From Anaerolineae bacterium (GTDB taxonomy: Bacteria; Chloroflexota; Anaerolineae; Aggregatilineales; Phototrophicaceae): a DNA stretch of 64,000 nt. This document shows positions 7,993-16,746 of the stretch, piece after piece (the first letter of the stretch is position 1; each line of letters begins with the position of its first letter). The notes under the pieces are model-generated. The model was given only the letters and a program-made list of their open reading frames with translations, was not told the origin of the DNA and searched no databases. Location of the stretch: assembly GCA_022841825.1 (NCBI GenBank), contig JALHQT010000007.1, positions 158,857 through 222,856 of the forward strand, written 5' to 3'. The position numbers were made by a program, and so were the translations under genes.

Positions 7993-8088
7993 CTATCCGT
8001 TAACTTGACCTCACCCCCTCAATCCCCCTCTCCGTGTACGGAGAGGGGGAAGCGAGCATAGCGAGCAGGGGGTGAGGTTTTCGGATAG
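7993..8088. repeat. Nested palindromic repeat element, copy 1
   Basis: Three nested stems are visible: CTATCCG (7993-7999) with CGGATAG (8082-8088), CCTCACCCCC (8009-8018) with GGGGGTGAGG (8068-8077), and a perfect 12-bp inner hairpin (8023-8034 with 8039-8050, loop TGTA). A related element occurs at 19218-19322. It lies between convergent genes and may also terminate transcription. Confidence 0.65.
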
Positions 8089-8105
8089 AGACTTAATCGC
8101 AGACG

Positions 8106-8489
8106 TTACGGGGGCGAAACAGGGCGTATCAGCGCCGCCTCCAGTGCACTGAGCAGCTCGATTCGAAGCATCGGCTTACCCAAGTAGCCATCGAAGTGAT
8201 TGGCGAGATAGTATTCGCGATCCCCATACATGGTGTTCGCCGTCAGGGCGATGAGGGGGATATGACGAGTGTCCGGCATCGCCTTGACCGCCGCAGCGAA
8301 TTCGACGCCGTTGGTTTGGGGCATATTGATGTCGATCAGGCAAATATCGGGCTGCTCCTGCCTCAGAATGTCCATCGCCGTTTTTGCATCATTGGCAGAG
8401 ATGACCTGATAGTCGCGGTTCTTCAACAGAATTTTGAGAAGTTCTGTCTGTCGTCGGTCATCGTCGAGATGAAGCAGCTTATAGACCAT
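8106..8489 (-). CDS. Single-domain response regulator (receiver)
   Basis: A 127-residue CheY-like receiver. The acidic pocket is LDDD (8-11), the phosphoacceptor is Asp53 in LIDINMP, the switch Thr is at 83 (ALTA), and the conserved Lys is 105 (GKP). There is no output domain. The start follows GAGGAC at good spacing. It is paired with a similar receiver 110 bases upstream on the same strand; neither has a neighbouring kinase on that strand. The cyclase-kinase at 11948 is the nearest candidate partner. Confidence 0.9.
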   Translation of the reverse strand: MVYKLLHLDDDRRQTELLKILLKNRDYQVISANDAKTAMDILRQEQPDICLIDINMPQTNGVEFAAAVKAMPDTRHIPLIALTANTMYGDREYYLANHFDGYLGKPMLRIELLSALEAALIRPVSPP

Positions 8490-8598
8490 GCCGTCGTCCT
8501 CGATAACAGCTACATTTCAATTACTATCCATTGTACGCGCAATTCTGTGGTGGCAAGAATATTGCTCGTAATATCCAAACCTCTGCCGCACACTGGCA

Positions 8599-8976
8599 TC
8601 AGGGGTTTGTCTGTCCGATCAACATTCGGACGCAGTGCAGCACGTCCTTGCGCATCACAGGCTTCGAGAGATAGTCGTCAAACAGCTTGTTGATGTCGGG
8701 AGTCTGGTGGCTGAACTTCATGGTCGACGTGAGGGCAACCAGCGGGATATGGGCAAATTCCGGGTCGGCGCGCAGCACCTCTGCGACCTCAATGCCCGTC
8801 ATGACCGGCAGGTTGATGTCGATAAAGACCAGGGCGGGACATTCCGCCTGGATGGTCGCCAAGCCGCTGCTTCCATCGCGCGCCGTAAGCACCTCCAGGT
8901 TTTCGCGGGCAAGAAACAAGCGGATGATTTCTGTTTGCTGTGGATCGTCTTCGATGTAAAGGATTTTGGGCGGCAT
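8599..8976 (-). CDS. Single-domain response regulator (receiver)
   Basis: A 125-residue receiver domain with acidic residues EDD (9-11), phosphoacceptor Asp53 (FIDINLP), Thr83 and Lys105 (SKP). It is close in layout to the receiver at 8106-8489, suggesting a local duplication. Such stand-alone receivers act by protein-protein contact or as phosphate sinks. The start follows CTGGGA. It is transcribed divergently from the pyrophosphatase. Confidence 0.9.
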   Translation of the reverse strand: MPPKILYIEDDPQQTEIIRLFLARENLEVLTARDGSSGLATIQAECPALVFIDINLPVMTGIEVAEVLRADPEFAHIPLVALTSTMKFSHQTPDINKLFDDYLSKPVMRKDVLHCVRMLIGQTNP

Positions 8977-9171
8977 AGGGTCCCAGCAGATTACTTACCG
9001 TGTATGTTAACTATCATCCCACACATGCCAATGGCATATCACAAAGAATTCTCCAAATCGACACGAATGTTCACAGATTTGCACGCAGGGTGTTTCGACG
9101 CACCCGCGCGGTTCGCGCACATTGCAATCCTTGGTCAAATATGACAAAATGAGCGCCTGATTAATGGTCAA

Positions 9172-9227
9172 TGGCTCACAATTGAGCCAATCGTTCAGGT
9201 GCCCGCCGGGAGTCACCCGGGCTTTTT
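9172..9227 (+). promoter_or_regulatory. Leader hairpins with terminator-like stem ahead of the pyrophosphatase
   Basis: TGGCTCA (9172-9178) pairs with TGAGCCA (9183-9189). Next a GC-rich stem (GCCCG...CGGGC, 9201-9222) is followed directly by TTTTT (9223-9227). The second hairpin resembles an intrinsic terminator 33 bases before the start codon, so transcription of the downstream gene may be attenuated. The rest of 8977-9171 shows no gene I can support. Confidence 0.5.
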
Positions 9228-9260
9228 GTAATTAGAGTGACTTGAGCCTCGGAGTTCGCT

Positions 9261-11828
9261 ATGCGCCCCCTCAATTCAACAGAATCCATTCTCATCTACA
9301 TCGTCCTTGCGATTGCCTTTGCAGGCATCGCTTATGCCTTCCTACTGGCACGGCAGATCCTCGCAGAAAGCAAAGGCTCGGCGAAGATGCAGGAAGTGTG
9401 GGGTTACATTCGCTCCGGTGCGAATGCCTACCTGCGTTCGCAGCTTCGCATCATCGCCATCCTGATCGTCGTACTCGGCGTGCTGCTGTTCTTCAGCGTG
9501 TTCTTCGTCAACCCGACGCCCTACGCTATTGAACACTTCTGCCCGCAGATCGCGGAGCAGGCGGGCGAAACCGTCGATGCTGACGCCGTGCGCGCGCAGA
9601 TTGCCGCCACCAACCCGTCCATCGCCACCGCTGCGACGGCGGGCGACACGGCAGCCGCGGCGCAGCTTACGCTCTTGCAGAGCAACGCGGTCGTCTACGC
9701 CAAAGAAGCCGCCATCGTCCAGGCAGGCATCGGCAACGTGGCAGGCATCGCCGCTTGCGAGCCGGCGCGTACCAACATCGCCATCGGGCGCGCGGGCGCG
9801 TTCCTGATGGGTGCCATCTTCTCCGCGACCGTCGGTTTCGCGGGCATGAACATGGCGGTGCAGGGCAACGTGCGTGTGGCGGCGGCGGCGGTCGATCCCA
9901 AACGCGGGTACGCCGATGCACTGCGCATCGCTTACCGCTCCGGCACGATCACCGGTATGCTGACGGACGGTCTCGGCTTGTTCGGCGGCACGATCATCTT
10001 CCTGCTGTTCGGCATTGCCTCGCCGGATGCGCTGCTCGGCTTCGGCTTCGGCGGCACCCTGCTGGCGCTCTTCATGCGTGTCGGCGGCGGCATCTACACC
10101 AAAGCGGCGGATGTCGGCGCTGACCTGGTCGGCAAAGTCGAGGCGAACCTGCCTGAAGACGACCCGCGCAACGCAGCGGTCATCGCCGACCTCGTCGGTG
10201 ACAACGTCGGCGACTGCGCAGGTATGGCGGCAGACATCTTTGAAAGCTACGAAGTGACGATTGTGTCGGGCTTGATCCTCGGTCTCGCCCTCTCGACCGT
10301 CACGGGCAGCCCGATCTGGATCGTCTTCCCGCTCGTCGTGCGCGGCATCGGCGTGCTGTCGTCAATCATCAGTACCTACACCGTGCGTTCGACAACCGGC
10401 AAGGACGCCCTGAGCGCCATCACGCGCGGCTTCTACACCGCTGCGGTCATCAGCATCGTCATGTTCGCCATCTTCACCGTCTTCTACATGCGTGAAGACG
10501 GCATCATGGGCGGCAGCGTAGTCTGGCAGCCGTTGGCGGCGGTCATCGTCGGCATCGTGCTGGCGATTGTGCTCGACCGCGTGACCGCTTACTTCACCGA
10601 TACCGAACATGGTCCCGTCAAGGACATCGCCAAGAACACCCAGACGGGTCCCGCGACGACCATCCTCAGCGGTCTTTCGAGCGGGATGGAGAGCAGCACC
10701 TGGGCGATCATCGTGATCGCGGGCAGCATCCTCGCCAGCGTCGTCATCTTCGCCGTCGCGCCGATCACGGGCGCGGATGGTACGACGCAGGTCGTCGATA
10801 CCTTCACTGCCGTCCTCTATGGCGTGGCGATGACGGGCATCGGCATGTTGACGCTGACGGGTAACAACGTCTCGATGGACGCCTTCGGTCCCATCAGCGA
10901 TAACGCGCAGGGCATCGCCGAACTGGCGGGCGAGAGCAGCGGCAAGGGCGGCGAAATCCTCGGTCAGCTCGACGCGGTCGGCAACACGACCAAAGCGATC
11001 ACCAAAGGCATCGCCATCGGCTCCGCCGTCATCGCGGCAGTCGCGCTGTTTGGCGCGTTCCTGACCGATACGCGCGTCATCCAGCTTGGGCTGGGGGTCG
11101 CACCGGAGAACACCATCGCGGCGCGCGGCATCAACATCGCCGAACCGATTGTCTTCATCGGCTTCCTGATCGGCGGCGGTTTGATCTTCCTGTTCAGCGC
11201 GCTGCTCATCCGCTCGGTCAACCGCGCGGCATTCAAGATGATCGGCGTCGTCCGTCGTCAGCTTCGCATTCCCGGCATCATGGAAGGAACCCGGACGCCC
11301 GACTATGCCGAATGCGTCGATGTTTCGACCCGTGCGGCGCAGCGTGAGCTGCTGCCCATCGGCGTCGTCGCCGTCCTGACGCCCATCGTCCTCGGCTTCC
11401 TGCTCGGCGCGACCGCGCTCGGCGGCTTCCTGGCGGGCATCATCCTCGCCGGTCAGTTGATGGCGGTCTTCATGAGCAACGCAGGCGGCGCATGGGACAA
11501 TGCCAAGAAGTACATCGAAGAAGGTCACTACGGCGGCAAGAAGAGCGACGCGCACAAAGCCGCCGTCGTCGGCGATACCGTCGGCGATCCGTTCAAGGAC
11601 ACGGCAGGTCCCGCGCTCAACCCGATGATCAAGGTTGTCAACCTGGTCGCCCTGCTGGTCGCGCCGCTGGTCGTCACCGTCGAAGCGAGCACCGATACCG
11701 GGATGCGCACCGTGGTCGTCATCGTCATGCTGGTCCTGCTGGGCGTCATCCTGTTCGCCATCCAGCGCAGCCGCCAGGAAGATGCCGAAACGAAGGAATT
11801 GATGGACTCCGTCGCAAAGGGCACGTAA
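9261..11828 (+). CDS. hppA: Membrane-bound proton-translocating pyrophosphatase (K+-independent type)
   Basis: An 855-residue integral membrane H+-PPase that couples PPi hydrolysis to proton export. The substrate loop ADVGADLVGKVEANLPEDDP, the GDNVGDCAGMAADIFESYEV segment and the C-terminal GDTVGDPFKDTAGPALNPM supply the Mg-PPi ligands. The diagnostic site reads GNTTKAITKG with Lys578 and Thr581; the Lys/Thr pair marks K+-independent H+-PPases (Ala/Gly in K+-dependent ones). Compared with compact homologues it has an insertion of about 90 residues after the second membrane helix (about 90-180, Ala/Thr-rich with two Cys), presumably outside the membrane. ATG 9261 follows CGGAG. The gene stands alone behind an attenuator-like leader. 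Confidence 0.96.
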   Translation: MRPLNSTESILIYIVLAIAFAGIAYAFLLARQILAESKGSAKMQEVWGYIRSGANAYLRSQLRIIAILIVVLGVLLFFSVFFVNPTPYAIEHFCPQIAEQAGETVDADAVRAQIAATNPSIATAATAGDTAAAAQLTLLQSNAVVYAKEAAIVQAGIGNVAGIAACEPARTNIAIGRAGAFLMGAIFSATVGFAGMNMAVQGNVRVAAAAVDPKRGYADALRIAYRSGTITGMLTDGLGLFGGTIIFLLFGIASPDALLGFGFGGTLLALFMRVGGGIYTKAADVGADLVGKVEANLPEDDPRNAAVIADLVGDNVGDCAGMAADIFESYEVTIVSGLILGLALSTVTGSPIWIVFPLVVRGIGVLSSIISTYTVRSTTGKDALSAITRGFYTAAVISIVMFAIFTVFYMREDGIMGGSVVWQPLAAVIVGIVLAIVLDRVTAYFTDTEHGPVKDIAKNTQTGPATTILSGLSSGMESSTWAIIVIAGSILASVVIFAVAPITGADGTTQVVDTFTAVLYGVAMTGIGMLTLTGNNVSMDAFGPISDNAQGIAELAGESSGKGGEILGQLDAVGNTTKAITKGIAIGSAVIAAVALFGAFLTDTRVIQLGLGVAPENTIAARGINIAEPIVFIGFLIGGGLIFLFSALLIRSVNRAAFKMIGVVRRQLRIPGIMEGTRTPDYAECVDVSTRAAQRELLPIGVVAVLTPIVLGFLLGATALGGFLAGIILAGQLMAVFMSNAGGAWDNAKKYIEEGHYGGKKSDAHKAAVVGDTVGDPFKDTAGPALNPMIKVVNLVALLVAPLVVTVEASTDTGMRTVVVIVMLVLLGVILFAIQRSRQEDAETKELMDSVAKGT

Positions 11829-11842
11829 AAACGATTGCGATG

Positions 11843-11872
11843 GTAGGGGCGGAGCCGTGTCTCCGCCCCTAC
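11843..11872. repeat. 12-bp palindromic repeat, probably also terminator of hppA
   Basis: GTAGGGGCGGAG (11843-11854) pairs perfectly with CTCCGCCCCTAC (11861-11872) around CCGTGT. It is a clear member of the GTAGGGGC...GCCCCTAC family and stands 14 bases after the hppA stop. Confidence 0.7.
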
Positions 11873-11947
11873 ACGTTTCCCCCATCCCTAAATCCCAACC
11901 TGAACTATAATTGAGAAGCGTGCCTTTTGGGTTGGGAGAGGTAGACC

Positions 11948-14626
11948 TTGCAACCAGAAAACCCCATGCTGTCAACCGAGGCATATCTCGAAATTGTCGA
12001 GAGCTTCATCGGGATCATGAGCCAGGATGGGCGCTCCCGCCTCGCAAACAACCTGCGCCGCTACTTCGCGCCGACGACAAGCCTGCGCGTGATCGAAAAC
12101 GGGCAGGTCGATAAGCTGGCGAGCGAACGAAAAATCGCCTATCCCGTCTCGGTCTTGTTCATCGACATTCGCGATTTTGTGAAGACCATCCGGTCGCTTC
12201 AGGAACACCCCACCGGAATGCAGCGAAGCCGGGATTTGCTCCAACGATTTTTTGAGATCACGATCAACATTGTCTTTTCCTACGAGGGTGCGATTGGCGA
12301 GTTCGCCGGAGATCGCATCATGGCGGTCTTTGGCGTGCCGGATGAACAGCACGACCACGCGCATCGCGCCGTGCAAGCCGCCATCGAGATTGAGCGCGCG
12401 ATTGATCTTCGGATTAACTCCAGAGGGATGGCGGTTCAGTCGGCGCTGAATGTCGGCATCGGAATCCACTCGGATAACGAGCTGTATCTCGGCGATGTCG
12501 GTTCGAGCTGGCGACGTGAGCTGGTCATCATTGGCAGCATGGTGAACATTGCCTCGCGGATTGAAGATCTCACGAAATCGGATGCCGCCAAGGCGGTGCA
12601 TGGACACAACATCCTGGTCAGCCAGGGGACCCGCGACCTGCTGGGCGACGATTATGAGTTCCAGACGATTGGGATGCATAAAATTCGCGGCTACCACGAT
12701 GTTGGGCATCCTGACGATCAGGAGAGCATGGAAGTCTACAAAGTCGTTCGCCTGCTTGGAAGCGGCAAGAGCAGTCCCGTTTCCCAATCGAATACCGTGC
12801 GCGACGTAGTCTCCCATATCGCCGAATATATCGAGAGCTACGAAGAGCGAAAGCGCTCGCTGGAATACCGCGCGACGATTGAAAGCATCAGCCTGCTCTG
12901 GGCATCCTCCGACTCTATCGACAATACGCTGGCGGAAGTGCTGCGCGTGACGTGTGAAATGCTGGGCGCGAGCAACGCAACGCTGTGGCTGGTGGAGGAT
13001 CTCAATGGCGAGGAGATGCTCGTCCCAACGGTGGTGGTTCCACCCGGCACCGATGTCTTGCCCAAGAAGCCCAGCGAGGGTCTGATTGGGAAGGTCGCAA
13101 GGGACGGACGCCCTATGTTGGTCGTCGATCTCCTGAAACAAGACCAGGGTGTACACCGACCGGATGACGACGCCCGCGCGCGATTTCAGCTTCGCTCGAT
13201 GCTGGCAGTCCCCATCATCGCCAATAACCGCGTGATCGGCGCCATCCAGCTTCTCGACAGCGCACCTGGGCGCTTTCGGCTGTCCGATGAACAGACGCTG
13301 AGTTCGATTGCTGCGGAAACCTCGCTGCTCCTGCAAAAGCGCACCATCGAGAAAGACAAGCTGGCAATCGAGGCGTATGCCCAACAGCTTGGCGTCTTCA
13401 AAACGCTCAATACAAAGTTGTTGGAACACGTTCGGCAATCGCTGATGACGCAGGTCAATCCCGATGCGCTCCTCACTGAGATCATGGAAGGCGTGGTGAG
13501 CACGTTTGGCGCGCGCTATGCAACGCTCTATCTGATTGACTGGGCGCAGAAAGAGCTTGAGTTCCGTGTCGTCATCCCACAGCGCAGCGCCGAGAACCTG
13601 CCTAAGAGGCATCCCTTCGGCAATGGCGGGATCGCGGTGCATGTCGCGCAGACGGGCGAATCGATTCTGGTGCAGGACCTGCTATCGGGCACCTCCGCCG
13701 ATGGGAGCGCCGTCAAACGATCCCGCGATTACGACGATGCCACGCGCTTCCAGCCCCGGTCGATGATGTGCGTTCCGATTGAGTCGCAGGGCAAGGTGAG
13801 CGCAGTTCTTCAGGTCATGGACAACGAACGCGACAAGTTCCATGACATCGACCTGGAAGTGCTGCAATACATCGCCAGCACCGCTGGCATCGCGCTGGAA
13901 AACGTGCTCCAGTACCGCCGCCGCACGAGAGCCGAGCAGATCGCCGCCATGAATCTCATGGCAGGCAACATGGTTCACCATTTTAACAATGAGGTCGGTC
14001 TGATTCCCCCGACGCTGGAGTACCTCCAGCACAAGATCGGCGATTGGGATCTGCCGCCGGAACGTTCCGCCTTCCTGACGCGCAACTTCGAAAAGCTCAA
14101 GGTGTCGGCGCGAAACGCGCTGAACTACGTCAAAATCATCCGCGAGCCATTTGAGAACCACCCGCAGCCGATCAAAGTGCTCGACGCCATCCAGGCAGGC
14201 GTCGAGCGGGCGAAGATCCCGGATGATGTCACGCTGGACATTGAAATCGAGGAAAACACGCCCCTCGTGGTTGCCTCGCCGGAACTGAGCATCGTCTTTC
14301 GCGACCTGCTGAAGAACGCCGTTGAAGCGATGGTTTCCAGCCAGACCGAGGACAAGCGCATTCAAATCCGCACGATCCTGAATGTCGATACGGTGCAGAT
14401 TGTCGTCTGCGATTCGGGTCCCGGCATCCCCGAAGAGAAGAAAGACGAGTTGTTTCAGTCTTACGGCACCGTCAGCACCAAAGGCGAAGCCAATATGGGC
14501 TTTGGCTTGTTTCTCGCTAACTTCTATGTCGAAGTGATGGGCGGCAGACTGTTTCTCGACAGCAAGCAGGATACGGGAGCGTGCCTTGTGGTGGAGCTGC
14601 AAATCGCCGAGGATGTTGAGCCATGA
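11948..14626 (+). CDS. Class III nucleotide cyclase - GAF - GAF - histidine kinase
   Basis: An 892-residue soluble multidomain sensor. A class III cyclase domain (about 65-265) has metal-binding Asp73 (LFIDIRDF) and Asp122 (AGDRIMAVFG), with transition-state Asn200 and Arg204. The two substrate-selecting positions are Glu118 (Lys in adenylate cyclases) and Glu191 (usually Asp), so the nucleotide used is uncertain. Two GAF domains follow (about 320-465 and 495-655), then a helical dimerisation region with MVHHFNNEVG (His677/678) and a HATPase domain with N-box Asn790, DSGPGIP (822-828) and a GFGLFLANF G2 box. TTG 11948 is chosen because GGAGAGG lies about 7 bases upstream; ATG 11966 lacks one. 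The downstream receiver overlaps its stop by 4 bases. It therefore probably makes a cyclic nucleotide and phosphorylates the adjacent receivers. Confidence 0.9.
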   Translation: MQPENPMLSTEAYLEIVESFIGIMSQDGRSRLANNLRRYFAPTTSLRVIENGQVDKLASERKIAYPVSVLFIDIRDFVKTIRSLQEHPTGMQRSRDLLQRFFEITINIVFSYEGAIGEFAGDRIMAVFGVPDEQHDHAHRAVQAAIEIERAIDLRINSRGMAVQSALNVGIGIHSDNELYLGDVGSSWRRELVIIGSMVNIASRIEDLTKSDAAKAVHGHNILVSQGTRDLLGDDYEFQTIGMHKIRGYHDVGHPDDQESMEVYKVVRLLGSGKSSPVSQSNTVRDVVSHIAEYIESYEERKRSLEYRATIESISLLWASSDSIDNTLAEVLRVTCEMLGASNATLWLVEDLNGEEMLVPTVVVPPGTDVLPKKPSEGLIGKVARDGRPMLVVDLLKQDQGVHRPDDDARARFQLRSMLAVPIIANNRVIGAIQLLDSAPGRFRLSDEQTLSSIAAETSLLLQKRTIEKDKLAIEAYAQQLGVFKTLNTKLLEHVRQSLMTQVNPDALLTEIMEGVVSTFGARYATLYLIDWAQKELEFRVVIPQRSAENLPKRHPFGNGGIAVHVAQTGESILVQDLLSGTSADGSAVKRSRDYDDATRFQPRSMMCVPIESQGKVSAVLQVMDNERDKFHDIDLEVLQYIASTAGIALENVLQYRRRTRAEQIAAMNLMAGNMVHHFNNEVGLIPPTLEYLQHKIGDWDLPPERSAFLTRNFEKLKVSARNALNYVKIIREPFENHPQPIKVLDAIQAGVERAKIPDDVTLDIEIEENTPLVVASPELSIVFRDLLKNAVEAMVSSQTEDKRIQIRTILNVDTVQIVVCDSGPGIPEEKKDELFQSYGTVSTKGEANMGFGLFLANFYVEVMGGRLFLDSKQDTGACLVVELQIAEDVEP

Positions 14627-15012
14627 GCGCCCCGAAAATCCTGGTGGTCGAAGATACCAAGAGCTGGCAGGAGACCTATGTCGAATGGTTCAGCGGGGAA
14701 GACTACGCAGTCACGGTAGCAGCGACGCTGGAGGATGCCCTCAAGGCGTGCCAGGAAAGCCGATTTGACCTCGCGGTGGTGGACATTAACCTCAGCAAAG
14801 GCGCGGGAAACCGCGACGGACTCAAGCTGGTGGACACGCTGCGCAGCGATTTTCCCAAGACCCACATCATCATCGTCAGCGGCTCAATCGATAGCGATCT
14901 GGCGGAACAACTGCGCGCTCAGAACCTGGTCTTCGTGCCCCGCAATGAGTTACAGTATCTTTCATTCTTAGAAACGATCCGACAGAAGCTCAAAAACATA
15001 CCGTCAGACTGA
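14623..15012 (+). CDS. Response regulator receiver, translationally coupled to the cyclase-kinase
   Basis: A 129-residue receiver with KILVVEDT at the N-terminus and phosphoacceptor Asp54 (AVVDINLSKG). The usual Thr is a Ser in IVSGS, and the conserved Lys position reads FVPRNE, so the final switch residue is atypical. ATGA overlaps the stop of the kinase gene, a sign of coupled translation. It probably accepts phosphate from that kinase and passes it on or gates the receiver-TIR protein 27 bases downstream. Confidence 0.88.
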   Translation: MSAPKILVVEDTKSWQETYVEWFSGEDYAVTVAATLEDALKACQESRFDLAVVDINLSKGAGNRDGLKLVDTLRSDFPKTHIIIVSGSIDSDLAEQLRAQNLVFVPRNELQYLSFLETIRQKLKNIPSD

Positions 15013-15039
15013 CCCGCAGGCTGACAGAAGCGAACGGCT

Positions 15040-15966
15040 ATGCTCAGGGCACTGATTATCGATGATCATACGTACTGGCAGGAACTCATCGCCGAAATCC
15101 TGGAGACCGACGGCTACCAGACCGTAACCGCCGCCAACCGCAAGGAAGCCGTTGCGCTCATCAAAGCGTCCATCGAAGAGAAAAATCACTTTCAAATCGT
15201 CACGCTGGATCACAACCTGGTGGACTCGGATAGCACGAATGTCGGGGTGGTGGAGAGCCAAGCCGTCCTGGATCTTTTGCGGCATGAGTACCCGGCTCCG
15301 CTGGGGGTGATTGTCGTCAGCGGCAGGGCGGACACGCGGGATGTGCGGCAGTATCTGCGCAACACCGTCGGCACCGAGCAAGAGTCCACCAACAGCGTGA
15401 TCGACCTGGATTTCGTCGATAAGAACGGTTTTCGTATCGCCGAATTCAAGCAGATCGCTGCCCAGATGATCGGCAAAGTGACGGCGCAGACCCAGGCAGC
15501 GGCGAAAGCGCAGCGCGATCAGCTCTTTGTCAGCTACAGCCATCTGGATGCCAAATGGCTGGATCGCATCAAGACGATGCTCAAGCCGGTGCTGCGCAAG
15601 AATACCGAAGTCAAGTTCTGGGATGACACGCAGATCGCCAAAGGCGCACAGTGGTACGACGAAATCGCGACGGCGCTGCGGTCGGCAAAGGTCGCCTTGC
15701 TGCTGGTGAGCGCGAACTTCTTGAACTCAGAATTCATCCACTCGGTGGAGCTGCCGGCACTGCTGGAGGGCGCGAAGAAGGACGGCGTCACGATGCTCTG
15801 GGTCGCCGTTTCGCATTCGATGTACAAAGAGACCCCGCTCAACAACTTCCAATGCGTCAACGATCCATCCCGACCGTTGGACAGCCTGGGGCGCAAGTCG
15901 GACGTCGATAAAGCCGTCGTCGAGATCTGCGAGCACATCAAACGCGCGATGGAAGACGATCATTGA
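15040..15966 (+). CDS. Receiver-TIR fusion protein
   Basis: A 308-residue protein. Residues 1-145 form a receiver domain (LIIDDH, Asp8/Asp9; phosphoacceptor Asp57 in VTLDHNL; VVSGR at 93-96). After an Ala/Gln-rich linker (147-159), residues 160-305 form a TIR domain: QLFVSYSHLD at its start, VKFWDDTQIAKGAQW, and SANFLNSEFIHSVELPALL. In that last motif Glu237 occupies the catalytic glutamate position of TIR NADases. The architecture implies that phosphorylation controls a TIR effector that could consume or convert NAD. It is the last signalling gene of the operon begun by the cyclase-kinase. Receiver-TIR fusions are rare. The domain calls are firm; enzymatic activity is inferred. Confidence 0.88.
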   Translation: MLRALIIDDHTYWQELIAEILETDGYQTVTAANRKEAVALIKASIEEKNHFQIVTLDHNLVDSDSTNVGVVESQAVLDLLRHEYPAPLGVIVVSGRADTRDVRQYLRNTVGTEQESTNSVIDLDFVDKNGFRIAEFKQIAAQMIGKVTAQTQAAAKAQRDQLFVSYSHLDAKWLDRIKTMLKPVLRKNTEVKFWDDTQIAKGAQWYDEIATALRSAKVALLLVSANFLNSEFIHSVELPALLEGAKKDGVTMLWVAVSHSMYKETPLNNFQCVNDPSRPLDSLGRKSDVDKAVVEICEHIKRAMEDDH

Positions 15967-15996
15967 CGCGCATTATCCATCTCTGAGGAGGTTTCG

Positions 15997-16728
15997 ATGA
16001 TCCCGAATAGTCCCATGCGCAGAAAACTGCTGTCCGTATTCCTTGTCATCCTCGCCCTATTCGCCACCACATTCGGGATGGTGGCGATGCTTTCCGCCCA
16101 GGAACACACAGGCGCGGACGCGGAAATCGAGCGCGAGAGCAGCATTCCCCTCGACCCGGCAGCAGGCGCGGAAATCGGCTCTGTCTACGAAGCATTCCTC
16201 AGCCCACACCAGGAAGGCGGCGAGGAAGAGGATACGCCCGCCATCATCCCGGCGGAGCTGCGCTCGACCGAGCCATCGGTCCCGCGTAACCAGCGGACAT
16301 CACGCGGGCATGGCGTGATCGAGTTCACGAATGACCTCAGCCGCGCCTACGTCTATCTTGCGATTGAGAATGTCGATCCGGCATCGGTCAACCTGCTGCA
16401 TCTGCACTGTGGGCGTCCTGGGCAGTTGGGTCCCATTCTGGTGGACTTCGCGCTGATCGGCGACATCAACGCTTTTCTGGCGGACGGCGTGATGCGCGTG
16501 GAAGTCACCAATGAGGACATCGTAGCGACCGCCAATCATGGTGAGGGCGCGCTGGCGCTCTTCACGGCGGGCTGCCCGATTGTGCCGGAAATTCCGACCG
16601 ACCGCGTCCGCACAGTCGCGGGCATGGCGCTGATCGCGCGGCAGGGCGAGTTGTACTTCAACCTGCACACGCGCGCGCAGACCTACTTTGGCGATATTCG
16701 CGGGCAGTTGCATCCGGTGGGCGGGTGA
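15997..16728 (+). CDS. Exported CHRD-domain protein
   Basis: A 243-residue protein with an N-terminal signal or anchor segment (KLLSVFLVILALFATTFGMV, 10-29) and an acidic spacer. It has a CHRD domain: VNLLHLHCGRPGQLGPILVDF in the middle and YFNLHTRAQTYFGDIRGQL at the end. CHRD domains were named from chordin and occur in bacterial surface proteins of unknown function. GAGGAGG stands 7 bases before ATG 15997. It starts 30 bases after the TIR gene and may belong to the same transcript. Confidence 0.8.
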   Translation: MIPNSPMRRKLLSVFLVILALFATTFGMVAMLSAQEHTGADAEIERESSIPLDPAAGAEIGSVYEAFLSPHQEGGEEEDTPAIIPAELRSTEPSVPRNQRTSRGHGVIEFTNDLSRAYVYLAIENVDPASVNLLHLHCGRPGQLGPILVDFALIGDINAFLADGVMRVEVTNEDIVATANHGEGALALFTAGCPIVPEIPTDRVRTVAGMALIARQGELYFNLHTRAQTYFGDIRGQLHPVGG

Positions 16729-16746
16729 TCGGCGCGCCACGCCGTG

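Noticed and set aside
9007..9216. 69-codon minus-strand open frame before hppA
   Set aside because: It crosses the leader hairpins and has no ribosome-binding site or family features.
10362..11984. 540-codon open frame antisense to the pyrophosphatase
   Set aside because: The Asp/Arg/Gln-rich composition is the typical antisense shadow of a high-GC membrane protein gene.
11972..13642. 556-codon open frame antisense to the cyclase-kinase
   Set aside because: No domain is recognisable, and the opposite strand encodes clear cyclase and GAF domains.
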